DNA of 39,154 nucleotides from positions 103,917-143,070 of the forward strand of contig CAJTAK010000011.1 in the NCBI GenBank assembly GCA_910574255.1. The letters run 5' to 3'. Of this stretch, positions 17,401 to 26,179 are shown piece by piece. This DNA comes from Clostridia bacterium (GTDB lineage Bacteria > Bacillota > Clostridia > Lachnospirales > Lachnospiraceae). The translations under genes and the position numbers were made by a program. Within the stretch, counting starts at the first letter, position 1. Every line of letters begins with the position of its first letter. Under the pieces are notes generated by a model. That model worked only from the letters and a program-made list of their open reading frames with translations. It searched no databases and was not told where the DNA came from.

Positions 17401-18948
17401 TTACCCTTCCACATTACCTGACTGAACATCCTCAAACTCTTTTAAGATCTCTTCTGAAGGCGCCTTTGTTGCCAGGCTGACTCCCACAATCAGTGCCAGG
17501 CTAATCGCAAAGCCCACAGCCAGGGAATAAAGCCCGGTAGCAGCCCCCAGGGTCTGTCCATTTATAAGAGGCAGATAATCCCACACAAGAACCGTCAATG
17601 CACCAGAGACAATCCCCGCAATAGCCCCCTGAAGATTGGTTCGTTTCCAGTAGAGGGAAAGAACAACCAGCGGACCGAAAGCAGCGCCAAAGCCTGCCCA
17701 CGCATTGGATACCAGCCCCATAATACTGCTGTCCGGATCCAAAGCAATCACATATGCCAAAACAGCTACTACTAACACGGTAATGCGGCTGATGCTTAAT
17801 ACCTTTTTGGAGTCTGCCTTCGGATTCATCACTTGATGGTACAAATCTTCGGATACAGCAGAGGCCGTAACCAGAAGCTGGGAATCTGCCGTGGACATGA
17901 TAGCCGCCAGGATTCCGCAGAGGAACAGTCCGCCGACAAAGGGCAGTGCCAAATCCTGTGTAAATACCTTGGTAATCATCTCAATAAATACATTTTCCGT
18001 AGATCCGGCACCTTCCGTTCCCAGAACTACCGGATACAAATATGCACGTCCGATTACTCCCAAAATGCAGGCAAAAGTCAATGACAAGGTACACCAGATA
18101 ATAGCTATCCAACGGGATTTTTTTATCTCCTTTTCATCCCGCACCGCCATAAAGCGCACCAGAATATGAGGCATACCGAAATATCCAAAGCACCATGCAA
18201 ATTGTGAAAAAATCTCTATCCAGGAATATGCCTTTCCGCCGCTGTGCATTAAGTTCAGGAAAGAGTCGGAACCTCCTGCCACACCGCTTGCATCCAGAAT
18301 CGAAGTCAGATTCCCGCTCCCCACCAGGCAGAGCGCCACAATAGGAACCGCAAGTATTCCCACCAGCATCAGCATTCCCTGAATGAAGTCCGTTACACAG
18401 ACGGCCATAAAGCCGCCCATAAAAGTATACAGCAGAATAACCGCTGCGCCAATCGTCAGGGCAACCCGATAATCCAGTCCAAACACCAGATGAAAGAGCT
18501 TGCCGCCCGCCGCCAGAGCCGATGCCGTATAAACAAGGAAAAAGATCACAATAACTATGGAAGATATCGTAAGCAGTATCCGCTTCTTATCATGAAAGCG
18601 ATTCTCAAAGTAAGCCGGCAGCGTCAGCGAATTATTGGCCCGAATGGTATATCGGCGTAACCTTCCGGAAACAAAGATCCAGTTCAGGATAGTTCCCGTA
18701 AGAAGACCGATGGCAATCCACGCCTGGCCCGTTCCATAAGCATAAACTGCGCCCGGCAGCCCCATCAGCAGCCAGCCGCTCATATCGGAAGCCTGGGCCG
18801 ACAGCGCCGCCACCCAGCCGCCAAGCCCTCTCCCTCCCAAGAAGTAATCCTCCGAGTTGTTGGTCTTCTTCATATAGACAGCGCCAATCACAATCATCAT
18901 AATCATGTACGCCGCAAAAGCGACAATAATCCACACTGTTGAACTCAT
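17401..18948 (-). CDS. putP: Sodium/proline symporter (PutP-like, SSS family)
   Basis: This is a roughly 515-aa inner-membrane solute:sodium symporter with about 13 hydrophobic segments. Diagnostic blocks are NNSEDYFLGGRGLGGWVAAL at about 30-49, SAQASDMSGWLLMGLPGAVY at about 50-69, RLRRYTIRANNSLTLPAYFE near 95-114, and GILAAIMSTADSQLLVTASA near 340. The last corresponds to the sodium-site region of PutP. I chose the ATG at 18948, since GGAGGA sits nine bases upstream; a GTG three codons earlier is too close to that site. It is monocistronic, with its own terminator. Proline is the likely substrate, inferred from family similarity. Confidence 0.9.
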   Translation of the reverse strand: MSSTVWIIVAFAAYMIMMIVIGAVYMKKTNNSEDYFLGGRGLGGWVAALSAQASDMSGWLLMGLPGAVYAYGTGQAWIAIGLLTGTILNWIFVSGRLRRYTIRANNSLTLPAYFENRFHDKKRILLTISSIVIVIFFLVYTASALAAGGKLFHLVFGLDYRVALTIGAAVILLYTFMGGFMAVCVTDFIQGMLMLVGILAVPIVALCLVGSGNLTSILDASGVAGGSDSFLNLMHSGGKAYSWIEIFSQFAWCFGYFGMPHILVRFMAVRDEKEIKKSRWIAIIWCTLSLTFACILGVIGRAYLYPVVLGTEGAGSTENVFIEMITKVFTQDLALPFVGGLFLCGILAAIMSTADSQLLVTASAVSEDLYHQVMNPKADSKKVLSISRITVLVVAVLAYVIALDPDSSIMGLVSNAWAGFGAAFGPLVVLSLYWKRTNLQGAIAGIVSGALTVLVWDYLPLINGQTLGAATGLYSLAVGFAISLALIVGVSLATKAPSEEILKEFEDVQSGNVEG

Positions 18949-18957
18949 TTCTAACAC

Positions 18958-19330
18958 TCCTCCATTTTTTCATTCTTTCCGATTATAACAGTACTTTTAA
19001 AAAAGCGCCAGATCTGAACATAAAACTAGACTAAAGTCTATACGTTATTCTCTACAAACAAGAAAATCCCTTGAAAATTCAAGGGATTTTCTCTATACTA
19101 ATTATTATATCAGATGCAATTCCGAAAAAGGCGCAAAAAATTTGTGGAATATTTTAAAAAATTTTCTTTATTCCTCTTCACACTCCACATATTGCAAATT
19201 TATTCGCCCCAAAACATCCACAATAGCCTCTCTGCTCTCCTTGGTATTTTCTCCGTTACATACTGCATATTCTTTCTGAAGCTGTTTTCAAGAAAAGATG
19301 TAACATTTGCTCATGTTGAAGCGAAAAAGA
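18958..19330. other. Intergenic stretch with a remnant frame
   Basis: This 373-bp stretch holds a strong palindrome at 19062-19091 (separate entry). On the minus strand, 19168-19287 reads as an open end of a frame, with EYAVCNGENTKESREAIVDV followed by LGRIN and ending in ECEEE. It has no start codon or ribosome binding site, so it may be the 3' remnant of a lost gene. I see nothing else. Confidence 0.4.
19062..19091. terminator. Perfect 14-bp hairpin, possible terminator
   Basis: GAAAATCCCTTGAA (19062-19075) and TTCAAGGGATTTTC (19078-19091) are perfectly complementary with a two-base centre. There is no continuous U run on either side. The arms' own TTTTC ends and a following TTGTTT on the leftward strand may suffice for termination of transcripts coming from the accessory region. 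Confidence 0.55.
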
Positions 19331-19732
19331 TCAAATCTCTTTACCCTCCCAGATTTTTTGAGCTACGGCAGCAAAACCGATAACAATGACCAGAGCCAAC
19401 AAAAAAAACGAAATATAAATCCTTCCCGTTGCCACAATGTAAACATCGAAGCATTTTAGCGGTGTTAAATAGTACAATACTGGAGCTTCAAGATATTCTG
19501 CTGTGATACTGATGACATAAAAAAGCAACAATATTCCCACGCTAATTCGCACAGCCCTTTTATAGGTTTTTTTCAGACCGGAGGCCAGAAGCGTGATTGC
19601 AAACAGGGGCAATTCTGTCAAAAACAGACCGATTGTGGCGGTCACAACAGCCCCTTCTTGTTCCAAGCCGCCCAACGGCAAAATGGCAGTAAAATAGTTG
19701 CGATGCCATTCGGTTATGACCTGCCACTCCAT
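19331..19732 (-). pseudogene. ABC permease remnant, C-terminal part
   Basis: The reading frame gives 133 aa with at least three hydrophobic segments (TELPLFAITLLASG near 39, SVGILLLFYVISIT near 64, SFFLLALVIVIGFAAVAQ near 108), ending in KKIWEGKEI-like basic residues. I read it as the C-terminal end of an ABC-2 type permease, because an ABC ATPase remnant is joined directly upstream in another frame. The ATG at 19732 falls at this junction, so an intact membrane protein is unlikely. An independent small membrane protein remains possible. Confidence 0.5.
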
Positions 19733-19829
19733 AGAACTCCGCCGTATAAAGAAGCATCTCTTTGACTTTCATACTGTTGTAGTAACAGTTTTCACTGGGC
19801 AGATATCCTACATCCTTTGCAATCTTAGA
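19728..19829 (-). pseudogene. ABC transporter ATPase remnant
   Basis: About 34 codons encode KIAKDVGYLPSENCYYNSMK followed by VKEMLLYTAEFYG. This matches the stretch just after the Walker A region in ABC ATPases of the drug-export type, which usually read IGYLPSE-P-LY--M-V-EYL-Y-A-L-G. Walker A and everything after are missing. It is joined to the TetR fragment on one side and the permease fragment on the other, so two internal deletions are likely. Confidence 0.6.
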
Positions 19830-20091
19830 CGCCTGCCGCACTTGCGATAAACGATGCGATATCATTTTTCTCCAATGTGTTTGCGTCATAGGCTTGCTTC
19901 ATTTGACCTGTGCAATAGTCAAGCAAATACTGATAGAGAGCCTGTTTATTCCCAAAATACTGAAAAACAGACGCTTTTGAGATGCCTGCTGCCGCCGCAA
20001 TATCATTGATCGATGCCTTTTCGTATCCATATTTTGCGAAGCAAGCCAGAGCTGCGTTGCGTATGGTATCTTGTTTTTCGGTTGAAATCAT
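19825..20091 (-). pseudogene. Truncated TetR-family regulator
   Basis: The frame gives 88 aa with a complete TetR N-terminal HTH: IRNAALACFAKYGYEKASIN, then DIAAAAGISKASVFQYFGNK at about 29-48. Normal TetR proteins are about 190-210 aa, so the ligand-binding domain is missing. After residue 80 the sequence runs into an ABC ATPase remnant in another frame. The start lies five bases downstream of the DUF2200 gene, with no space for its own promoter. Confidence 0.7.
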
Positions 20092-20095
20092 GCCT

Positions 20096-20446
20096 TTACT
20101 TACGCAGTATTTTGTTCATGGCTTTCCCTTTGGCAAGTTCATCAATCAGCTTATCCAAATAGCGGATCTCCTGCATCAAAGGTTCTTCTATATTTTCTAC
20201 CCGCACACCGCAGACTACACCTTTTATCAATTTCCTGTTTTCATTCAATTCGGGGGCATTCAGAAAAAAGTCTTCATAAGTAATCGAGTTTTCCGACAAC
20301 CTTTCTAATTCTGCCCGGTTGTAGCCGGTAAGCCAATGAATCACCTCTTCAACCTCCTGCTGTGTCCTTCCTTTTTTTTCTGCCTTATTGACAAGCAGAC
20401 GGTAAACTTTTGAAAACTCCATTCGATATATTTTCTCATTTCCCAT
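20096..20446 (-). CDS. DUF2200 family protein
   Basis: This is a 116-aa protein. [20 protein letters not shown] at the N-terminus, [20 protein letters not shown] at about 22-41, and the C-terminal [20 protein letters not shown] with [16 protein letters not shown] match the DUF2200 family as I know it. Function is unknown. I chose the ATG at 20446, with GGAGG eight bases upstream; an earlier ATG overlaps that site. It follows the kinase-like gene in the same orientation, as part of an accessory array. Confidence 0.85.
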   Translation of the reverse strand: MGNEKIYRMEFSKVYRLLVNKAEKKGRTQQEVEEVIHWLTGYNRAELERLSENSITYEDFFLNAPELNENRKLIKGVVCGVRVENIEEPLMQEIRYLDKLIDELAKGKAMNKILRK

Positions 20447-20470
20447 AAGAATTTCCTCCATGATTACGCT

Positions 20471-21010
20471 CTAAAGCAAATATGATTTTTCTCTGATTTT
20501 TTCCTTTATACTCAAAACGGTCTGATCAATCAAATATTCTGTTGTATCAAGCACATGACGTTCATGCTGTCCTAAATTGTTAAACTGCTTCCACATACTT
20601 TCCACCAATTCGATATTGCTTTCCCGATCTAGCTTGGTACGAGTGACCGCCCGTTTCAAAGTTTCCTGCTTGCTCGCTCGCAATATGAAATAGTGTATTT
20701 CATAATTTTCTCGTACAGTCTTCATCCAAGGGTCTAAAAACCAAGGCCCAATAATTCCATCTACAATTACATCATAGCCGCCGCAAGCAAAACGCTTTGC
20801 AGCTTCCAAGAACGCTTCAATAACAATTAAATTCTGTTCCTCTGATGCTGGCAGATGCGGAGCTATTGCTCCTTTACAAAGATAGTGATAAAAATCATCG
20901 GTATGTAGATGCACCGATTTTAGCAGATCAGTTTCTTTCGCAATCATTGATGCCGTTGTAGTTTTCCCGGTTCCGGGTGCTCCTGTAATAATAATTCTTC
21001 CTTGGTTCAT
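20471..21010 (-). CDS. P-loop kinase-like ATPase
   Basis: The 179-aa protein starts with a Walker A motif, RIIITGAPGTGKTTTASMIA at about 5-24. A second acidic motif, YDVIVDGIIGPWFLDP, near residue 79 resembles the Walker B/substrate region of small-molecule kinases. VHLHTDDFYHYL near 34 and the basic helix RAVTRTKLDRES near 133 fit a phosphotransferase lid. It belongs to the broad AAA_33/zeta/chloramphenicol phosphotransferase-like group. The substrate is unknown; an antibiotic-modifying or nucleoside kinase role is possible but unproven. Confidence 0.75.
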   Translation of the reverse strand: MNQGRIIITGAPGTGKTTTASMIAKETDLLKSVHLHTDDFYHYLCKGAIAPHLPASEEQNLIVIEAFLEAAKRFACGGYDVIVDGIIGPWFLDPWMKTVRENYEIHYFILRASKQETLKRAVTRTKLDRESNIELVESMWKQFNNLGQHERHVLDTTEYLIDQTVLSIKEKIREKSYLL

Positions 21011-21036
21011 GTAGATACCATCCTTACAATTATTTT

Positions 21037-21579
21037 CTATTTGAGCATAAAATCTGCCCAGTCATCTTTATAATCACTGAAATGCTCCCTCCAATAAAAT
21101 AACCTGTTAATGTACTCTTGTTTGCGTTTCTCGACTGATTCAATGCAGTAATCTATCCCAAGCCTATATATGACAGCGGTGAGATCATAGATTGGATACC
21201 CGATTGCATGTCCAGCCGTGTGAACAACAGCGCAGGCTTGCCCTATCGCATGACAATGTGCAATATCTTCTTTACAGTCAATCTCTTTCGCAAAGGCATG
21301 GCAATCCAAAATCTTTCGCTGTGCCAAGCGCATCTTAATTTTTCCGGCTGACCATTCCTGAGCCGCAATCAGTGCATTCCGCGGCCGTATTTCTTCAGGA
21401 TATTTTTCTTCAAGTCTTGAAATCGATTCAGCAGCAAAGTCAAACGCCCATAAAGCGATAACCTTATGATCTTGATTTTGGAACAAGCCAATCAAATCCT
21501 GCAAATATTCCGAATCTTTAGCAAACAAAACTTGATTGTTTCTTTTGATTCTTATGCCAACTTCATCAATCCACTGCAT
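21037..21579 (-). CDS. Putative immunity protein (Imm5-like)
   Basis: The 180-aa protein has the pattern of the Imm5-like putative immunity family: PRNALIAAQEWSAGKIKMRL near residue 70, then AFAKEIDCKEDIAHCHAIGQ and ACAVVHTAGHAIGYPIYDLT near 115. Such proteins were defined bioinformatically as neutralisers of polymorphic toxins, but many occur as orphans. No toxin gene is adjacent here. The ATG at 21579 has GAGGG about five bases upstream and lies inside the end of the NTF2-like gene, so the two are coupled. Confidence 0.6.
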   Translation of the reverse strand: MQWIDEVGIRIKRNNQVLFAKDSEYLQDLIGLFQNQDHKVIALWAFDFAAESISRLEEKYPEEIRPRNALIAAQEWSAGKIKMRLAQRKILDCHAFAKEIDCKEDIAHCHAIGQACAVVHTAGHAIGYPIYDLTAVIYRLGIDYCIESVEKRKQEYINRLFYWREHFSDYKDDWADFMLK

Positions 21580-21952
21580 TTTTACCCTCATTAAGTACCG
21601 GGACAGGAAGATTATGCTGTTTTAAGAAAGAAAGTTTATCCCAATATCCACGCTGAAATAGAATCTTTTCATTTACAATTTGAAAAAATCCACACCCACG
21701 CAGTCCCAATGGGTCTTTCCATTCTAAAATGGCCCACTGTCCATCTTCAAAGATGTTTTCAACAATACAGACCATTTTTGCAGTTTTGAACTCATTTATA
21801 AACATTTCTCGAATAGCATCGATCCCGACAACCGAGTCATTTGCAACTTGATGATTTATGGCATTATCATGGTAAAGACTAATGATTGCATCTACATCAC
21901 CAGCATTAAAAGCATCTATCCACTTACTGACAACTTCTTTTGGTCTTAACAT
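21566..21952 (-). CDS. NTF2-like (SnoaL-type) protein
   Basis: This is a 128-aa single-domain protein. The N-terminal helix VSKWIDAFNAGDVDAIISLY at about 8-27 followed by HDNAINHQVANDSVVGIDAI is the classical NTF2-like/SnoaL start, and later strands include DGQWAILEWKDPLGLRGCGF and FFQIVNEKILFQRGYWD. The fold makes a small-molecule pocket, sometimes enzymatic; no function can be named. GGAGG lies six bases before the ATG. Its 3' end overlaps the next gene by 14 bases. Confidence 0.75.
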   Translation of the reverse strand: MLRPKEVVSKWIDAFNAGDVDAIISLYHDNAINHQVANDSVVGIDAIREMFINEFKTAKMVCIVENIFEDGQWAILEWKDPLGLRGCGFFQIVNEKILFQRGYWDKLSFLKQHNLPVPVLNEGKNAVD

Positions 21953-21981
21953 ATTTTACCTCCGCAATCGAAACCTTTTGA

Positions 21982-22182
21982 TTATCTTTTTCTTAGTTCA
22001 TTTTCAATAAGAGAGTTCGCAATTTTAAATGCTTCTACTCGTCTTTTGGCTAATGTAATTTGTGATTTATATTTATCTGAATTTTCTTTGGATTCAAAGG
22101 TCTTTATTGTTTCTCCCAATTTATGCAATGTTGAATCAATTTGTCTTTTGGCTTCTGCTAAATCATCTCTTGAAAATTCCAC
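21982..22182 (-). CDS. Small coiled hypothetical protein
   Basis: The protein is 66 aa, highly charged and predicted helical: LAEAKRQIDSTLHKLGETIK at about 8-27, then NSDKYKSQITLAKRRVEAFK. I start it at the GTG of 22180-22182, with GGAGG seven bases upstream; a longer frame has only a TTG and no site. I do not recognise the family. It precedes the NTF2-like gene in the same orientation and could be co-transcribed. Confidence 0.6.
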   Translation of the reverse strand: MEFSRDDLAEAKRQIDSTLHKLGETIKTFESKENSDKYKSQITLAKRRVEAFKIANSLIENELRKR

Positions 22183-22224
22183 TGTCTCACCTCCAACAAT
22201 AACCGAATCGGTCAACAGTGTCTT

Positions 22225-22452
22225 TCATTTGTTAAAAAGCGAATATACTAGTAAGTCACGTTTTGGGAGCGTTTCCTTAAAAATATCTGTACAATTAAAG
22301 TCCATGAATATCAAGTTAATACCAGGAAACAAGGGATAGTCTATGCAGGTTCCAGTTCCATCGCACTGATAATAGATTAAGTTGTAATATTTATGTGGGA
22401 TTAGACGAGTTGTATTCTTTCCATACCACTCTCTATGATGTTGCATTTCCAT
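22225..22452 (-). pseudogene. Truncated AraC-type regulator, N-terminal piece
   Basis: The 75-codon frame contains LIPHKYYNLIYYQCDGTGTC and NLIFMDFNCTDIFKETLPKR. That is how the ligand domain of many clostridial AraC-type regulators found beside siderophore/drug ABC exporters begins. It stops shortly after, and no AraC HTH follows downstream. It lies 34 bases after the second ABC gene. I read it as the stump of the regulator that once ended this operon. Confidence 0.55.
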
Positions 22453-22486
22453 TTTACTCCTTTCTTTACTGCAAAATAGTAAAGCA

Positions 22487-24217
22487 CTAAATCCCCCACT
22501 CCTGACTAACCATCTGCAATTTTACCATATGCGGATAAATCTTGCCTGTGTCCATCAGTTCCTTCGGTGTTCCCTGTTCGGCAACAGAACCATCGGAAAG
22601 CACGACCACTTTATCCGCACCGCTTACGGTACGCATACGGTGGGCAATCACAAGTACGGTCTTATCCTTTATCAGCCTTGATAATGCAGCCTGTATCAAT
22701 GTTTCATTTTCTACATCAAGGCTTGCCGTTGCTTCGTCAAGTAAAATAATAGGGGCATTTTTAAGGAAAGCACGGGCGATTGAAATACGCTGGCGTTCAC
22801 CGCCGGACAGTTCGCAGCCATTTTCCCCAATCATACTGTTATACCCATTTGGGAGCTTCGCAGCAAATTCCTCACAGTTTGCCAGCCTTGCCGCCGCAAT
22901 GACTTCCTCGTCAGTCGCATCTTTTCTGCCTATCCTGATATTCTCCATGATCGTATTATTAAACAGCGTCACATCCTGAAACACAATAGAATACAGCGAC
23001 AATAATGTTTCTGGCTCTATCTTCGATATGTCCATACCGCCGACAGTGATCTTCCCTTTGCTTATATCCCAAAACCTCGCCGCAAGGCGTGATACCGTAG
23101 TTTTGCCACCACCAGAGGGGCCAACTAATGCGGTAACTTCGCCCTGCCTTGCTGTAAAAGATACATCTTTCAGTACAGTTTCCCCGGTATTGTAAGCAAA
23201 ACCCACATGGTCGAACACAATATCATAGTCTTTATTCGTTACCCTGCTGCTTCCTGTCTGGATAGGCTGGTCAAGAATTTCATTCATGCGGTTTATGTTC
23301 GTTTTGGTGGCGATTGCCGCCGCAAGATTCTGTAATGCTCCTTCAAGCGGGGCATACAGCCTTGAAGCCACAAGCAAAAACATGAAGAACAGAGGAATAT
23401 CAATCTCCCCATGAATAAGCAGTACAGAGCCTACAAGCACAACCGTAGCAATCCCAAATTTCAAGATCAGTGTTGACGAAACAACAAAAAGCGCCGTTCC
23501 AAGCTCTGTGATAATATGCCGTTTTTCCACAGCATCAATTTTTTTATAAAGCCCTTTCAGATAACTTTTTTCCGCATTGTTCGCCTTTAAGTCCTGCAGA
23601 CTTTCGATACACTCCTGCACACCTTCCTCAAGTGCGACATTCGCCTCTACGAATTTTCGGTTGAAATATTCCTGTATGCGGGCGGAAAAGAATGTAATCG
23701 CAAATGCAATCGGCAAAACCCAAACCGCCGCAAGAGCCATGCGCCAGTCGTAGGCAAAAAGACAGATCCCAATCAAAGTTGTTGAGATAAGGGAACCTGC
23801 CAAAGCGGGTACATAATGGGAAAATACCGCTTCAAGCGTTGCACAATCTCCCATAATGGAATTTGTCAGATCGGCAAGATCTTTTTTCCCAAAAAAGGAC
23901 AATGGGATTTTACGGAGCTGTTCCGCTAAGGATATACGCCTTACCCCGCTTTCAACATAAGTCGCTAAATAGGTTGCATTGTATTGAAACCAAGTCGCAA
24001 TAAATATCAGGCATAAGCAAACCAAAACGCCAGCCACATAGAAAGCAATACGGCTTCCAGATACCTCGCCATTCATGGTATCAATAACAAAGTAATATAG
24101 AAGCCCGACAGGGAGCATAAATGATATATCCTGTGCAACACAGGCAATACAGCCTTTTATCAGATCAACAGCCCCCTGCTTTGATAACGCAAAACGTCTT
24201 TGTAATGTCTTAATCAT
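22487..24217 (-). CDS. ABC exporter half-transporter (ATPase/permease fusion), second subunit
   Basis: This is a 576-aa type IV ABC exporter. The transmembrane domain occupies about residues 1-320 with six hydrophobic segments. The ATPase domain follows, with Walker A GPSGGGKTT near 363, signature LSGGERQRI near 467, Walker B ILLDEATA near 486 and a switch histidine in VIAHRMRT near 518. The ATG overlaps the stop of the upstream gene (ATGA), so the two subunits are probably made in equal amounts as a heterodimer. The substrate is unknown; similarity in layout to YbtP/YbtQ-type pairs suggests a siderophore or drug. Confidence 0.92.
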   Translation of the reverse strand: MIKTLQRRFALSKQGAVDLIKGCIACVAQDISFMLPVGLLYYFVIDTMNGEVSGSRIAFYVAGVLVCLCLIFIATWFQYNATYLATYVESGVRRISLAEQLRKIPLSFFGKKDLADLTNSIMGDCATLEAVFSHYVPALAGSLISTTLIGICLFAYDWRMALAAVWVLPIAFAITFFSARIQEYFNRKFVEANVALEEGVQECIESLQDLKANNAEKSYLKGLYKKIDAVEKRHIITELGTALFVVSSTLILKFGIATVVLVGSVLLIHGEIDIPLFFMFLLVASRLYAPLEGALQNLAAAIATKTNINRMNEILDQPIQTGSSRVTNKDYDIVFDHVGFAYNTGETVLKDVSFTARQGEVTALVGPSGGGKTTVSRLAARFWDISKGKITVGGMDISKIEPETLLSLYSIVFQDVTLFNNTIMENIRIGRKDATDEEVIAAARLANCEEFAAKLPNGYNSMIGENGCELSGGERQRISIARAFLKNAPIILLDEATASLDVENETLIQAALSRLIKDKTVLVIAHRMRTVSGADKVVVLSDGSVAEQGTPKELMDTGKIYPHMVKLQMVSQEWGI

Positions 24218-26028
24218 GCGTTTACCTCCAATCCCTTATTTTCATTCAAGATTTTCCTGGTGTCTTCCGAAGAAAGACGCCATGCTGCCGCTTCGGAATA
24301 ATTCTTCCACATATGTGTAAAGATACCGTTTCTCTCTATCAGTCTTCTATGTGTGCCGCTTTCCACAATCTTGCCATCCTGCAACACATAAATGCAGTCT
24401 GCTTCTGTGATTGATGACAGCCTGTGTGCAATCATAATAACGGTTTTCCCTTTTGAAAGGACAGATAAAGCCTGCTGCACACGCACTTCATTATCCGGAT
24501 CGGCAAACGCTGTAGCTTCATCCAGAATCAGGATAGGCGCATTTTTCAGAATGGCACGGGCAATCGCTATTCTCTGCTGTTCCCCTCCAGACAGATATAC
24601 CCCGTTTGTACCAATAACCGTATCTATGCCATTTGGCAGTTTTTCGATAATATCCATGCATTGTGCGGCTTTCAAGGCATCTGTGATTTCTTCCCGTGTT
24701 GCATCAGATTTTGCCATCTGCACATTTTCCAATATAGACGTTTTGATGATACGGCTGTTCTGGAATACAAAAGACACCCTATCCATCAAAGTTTCTTTCG
24801 GAATATTACGTATATCAATATTCCCTATGAGTATGCGCCCTTTCTGCGGATCAAAAAACCTTGTGACAATATTGGCAAGGGTAGTCTTGCCGCCTCCGGA
24901 CGCACCGACCAACGCCACTGTCTGCCCTGGCTTGATTGCCAGCGATACATCATTGAGTGCATTTTTCTCACCATCATAACTGTAACTAACGTGTTCTAAT
25001 ACAACCCCATTGTCCTTCGGTATATTATTTACTCCGCTTTCAGATAATGGCTTTTCGTTCAGCACTTCATCAATCCTGTTAATCGCATCATTTACTATCA
25101 TTGCGTCCTCACTCATAAACATGATTTTCGTGAGTGTTGTACCAATCACAGGCGTAATCACAATATAAAAGAGAAGGTTCAGCAACAGTTCATTTGTCAC
25201 GCCGCCCCTTGTAAAAATAATACCCCCAGCAATCAAAAACGCAAATACCCCGTTGATCGCTGTTGTATAGAACATCATAGGCAGACGCAGAGCTTTTGTA
25301 TAGGCAATTACCCATTTTTCATAGTTATCAATCGTTGCCTTAAAACGCTTGAAAGAAAAGATTGTCTGCCCGAACGTCTTTACTACGGGTACACCCCTTA
25401 CATACTCGACTGCCTCATTTGACATATCGGAAAGTGCGTTCTGGTATTCTTTCATTTTCTGCTCCATGCTCTTTCCGGTCATTTTCATCATAATCAGAAA
25501 ACCAAGCACAACAGGAACAAGGCTTAAAAGCCCTAACCGCCAGTCAAACGCAAGAAGCAGGAAAAGCAGACCTATGGGTGTGGCGATTGCCCCTGCCTTA
25601 TCCGGCAGTCTGTGTGCGAGATAGGTTTCCGTTGCGGTACTCGAAGTGTTGACAATCCGCCGCAGTTTTCCGCTTCCATACTTTTCCGTCACGCCAAGCG
25701 GTAGGGCTGTAATATGCCGCATAAGCTCCTTTCGGATATTGGCGGCAACTCGAAAAGCGCTCATGTGCGAACACATCAGGGCTGATATGTATACAACAAT
25801 AGAGATAACCGCAAACAATACGGCAGCCCACCCATAACGTGTAACATTCCCCGCCTGCGAAAAATCCGGGGAAACTTCCAGTATGTCGTGAATGATACGC
25901 CATATATACCAAAAAGGCACAAGAGCTAACAGCGCACTCATTACAGACAGTACCCATGAAAGATAGGTCAATATCCTTTTGGCTCCGGCATAACCCATCA
26001 ATCTTGATAGATTAGACTGTTTTTTCAT
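24214..26028 (-). CDS. ABC exporter half-transporter (ATPase/permease fusion), first subunit
   Basis: This is a 604-aa partner of the downstream half-transporter. I start it at the ATG of MKKQSNLSRLMGYAGAKR (26028), which has GGAGG eight bases upstream; the longer frame lacks one. The membrane domain occupies about 1-320. The ATPase has Walker A GASGGGKTT near 374, signature LSGGEQQRI near 478, Walker B ILILDEATA near 494 and IAHRLSS near 531, so both ATP sites look intact. It follows a tetR gene and a palindromic operator candidate, and is likely repressed by that TetR protein. Confidence 0.92.
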   Translation of the reverse strand: MKKQSNLSRLMGYAGAKRILTYLSWVLSVMSALLALVPFWYIWRIIHDILEVSPDFSQAGNVTRYGWAAVLFAVISIVVYISALMCSHMSAFRVAANIRKELMRHITALPLGVTEKYGSGKLRRIVNTSSTATETYLAHRLPDKAGAIATPIGLLFLLLAFDWRLGLLSLVPVVLGFLIMMKMTGKSMEQKMKEYQNALSDMSNEAVEYVRGVPVVKTFGQTIFSFKRFKATIDNYEKWVIAYTKALRLPMMFYTTAINGVFAFLIAGGIIFTRGGVTNELLLNLLFYIVITPVIGTTLTKIMFMSEDAMIVNDAINRIDEVLNEKPLSESGVNNIPKDNGVVLEHVSYSYDGEKNALNDVSLAIKPGQTVALVGASGGGKTTLANIVTRFFDPQKGRILIGNIDIRNIPKETLMDRVSFVFQNSRIIKTSILENVQMAKSDATREEITDALKAAQCMDIIEKLPNGIDTVIGTNGVYLSGGEQQRIAIARAILKNAPILILDEATAFADPDNEVRVQQALSVLSKGKTVIMIAHRLSSITEADCIYVLQDGKIVESGTHRRLIERNGIFTHMWKNYSEAAAWRLSSEDTRKILNENKGLEVNA

Positions 26029-26115
26029 CGAAAAATCCTCCTTAAAATTTTTATGATATGAGGGAATCATCACACCCTCGAATATCCTTATTTTGATTAG
26101 TTTTGCCTTCACATA

Positions 26116-26131
26116 GTTAGTAATAACTAAC
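26116..26131. promoter_or_regulatory. Operator-like palindrome upstream of the ABC genes
   Basis: GTTAGTAATAACTAAC is a perfect inverted repeat with 6-bp arms and a 4-base centre. It lies between the TetR gene and the first ABC gene, about 90 bases before the latter's start codon. Size and symmetry fit a TetR-family operator. An AT-rich TATATAG-like stretch adjoins it. Confidence 0.6.
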
Positions 26132-26179
26132 CTATATAGAAAAATTATAGGGCAGATTGCCCTTACGAATCGTTCGCTT

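Noticed and set aside
19114..19383. 89-codon plus-strand frame after the palindrome
   Set aside because: It has no ribosome binding site and unusual composition, and it overlaps the end of the ABC permease remnant. The minus strand shows a better remnant signal in the same stretch.
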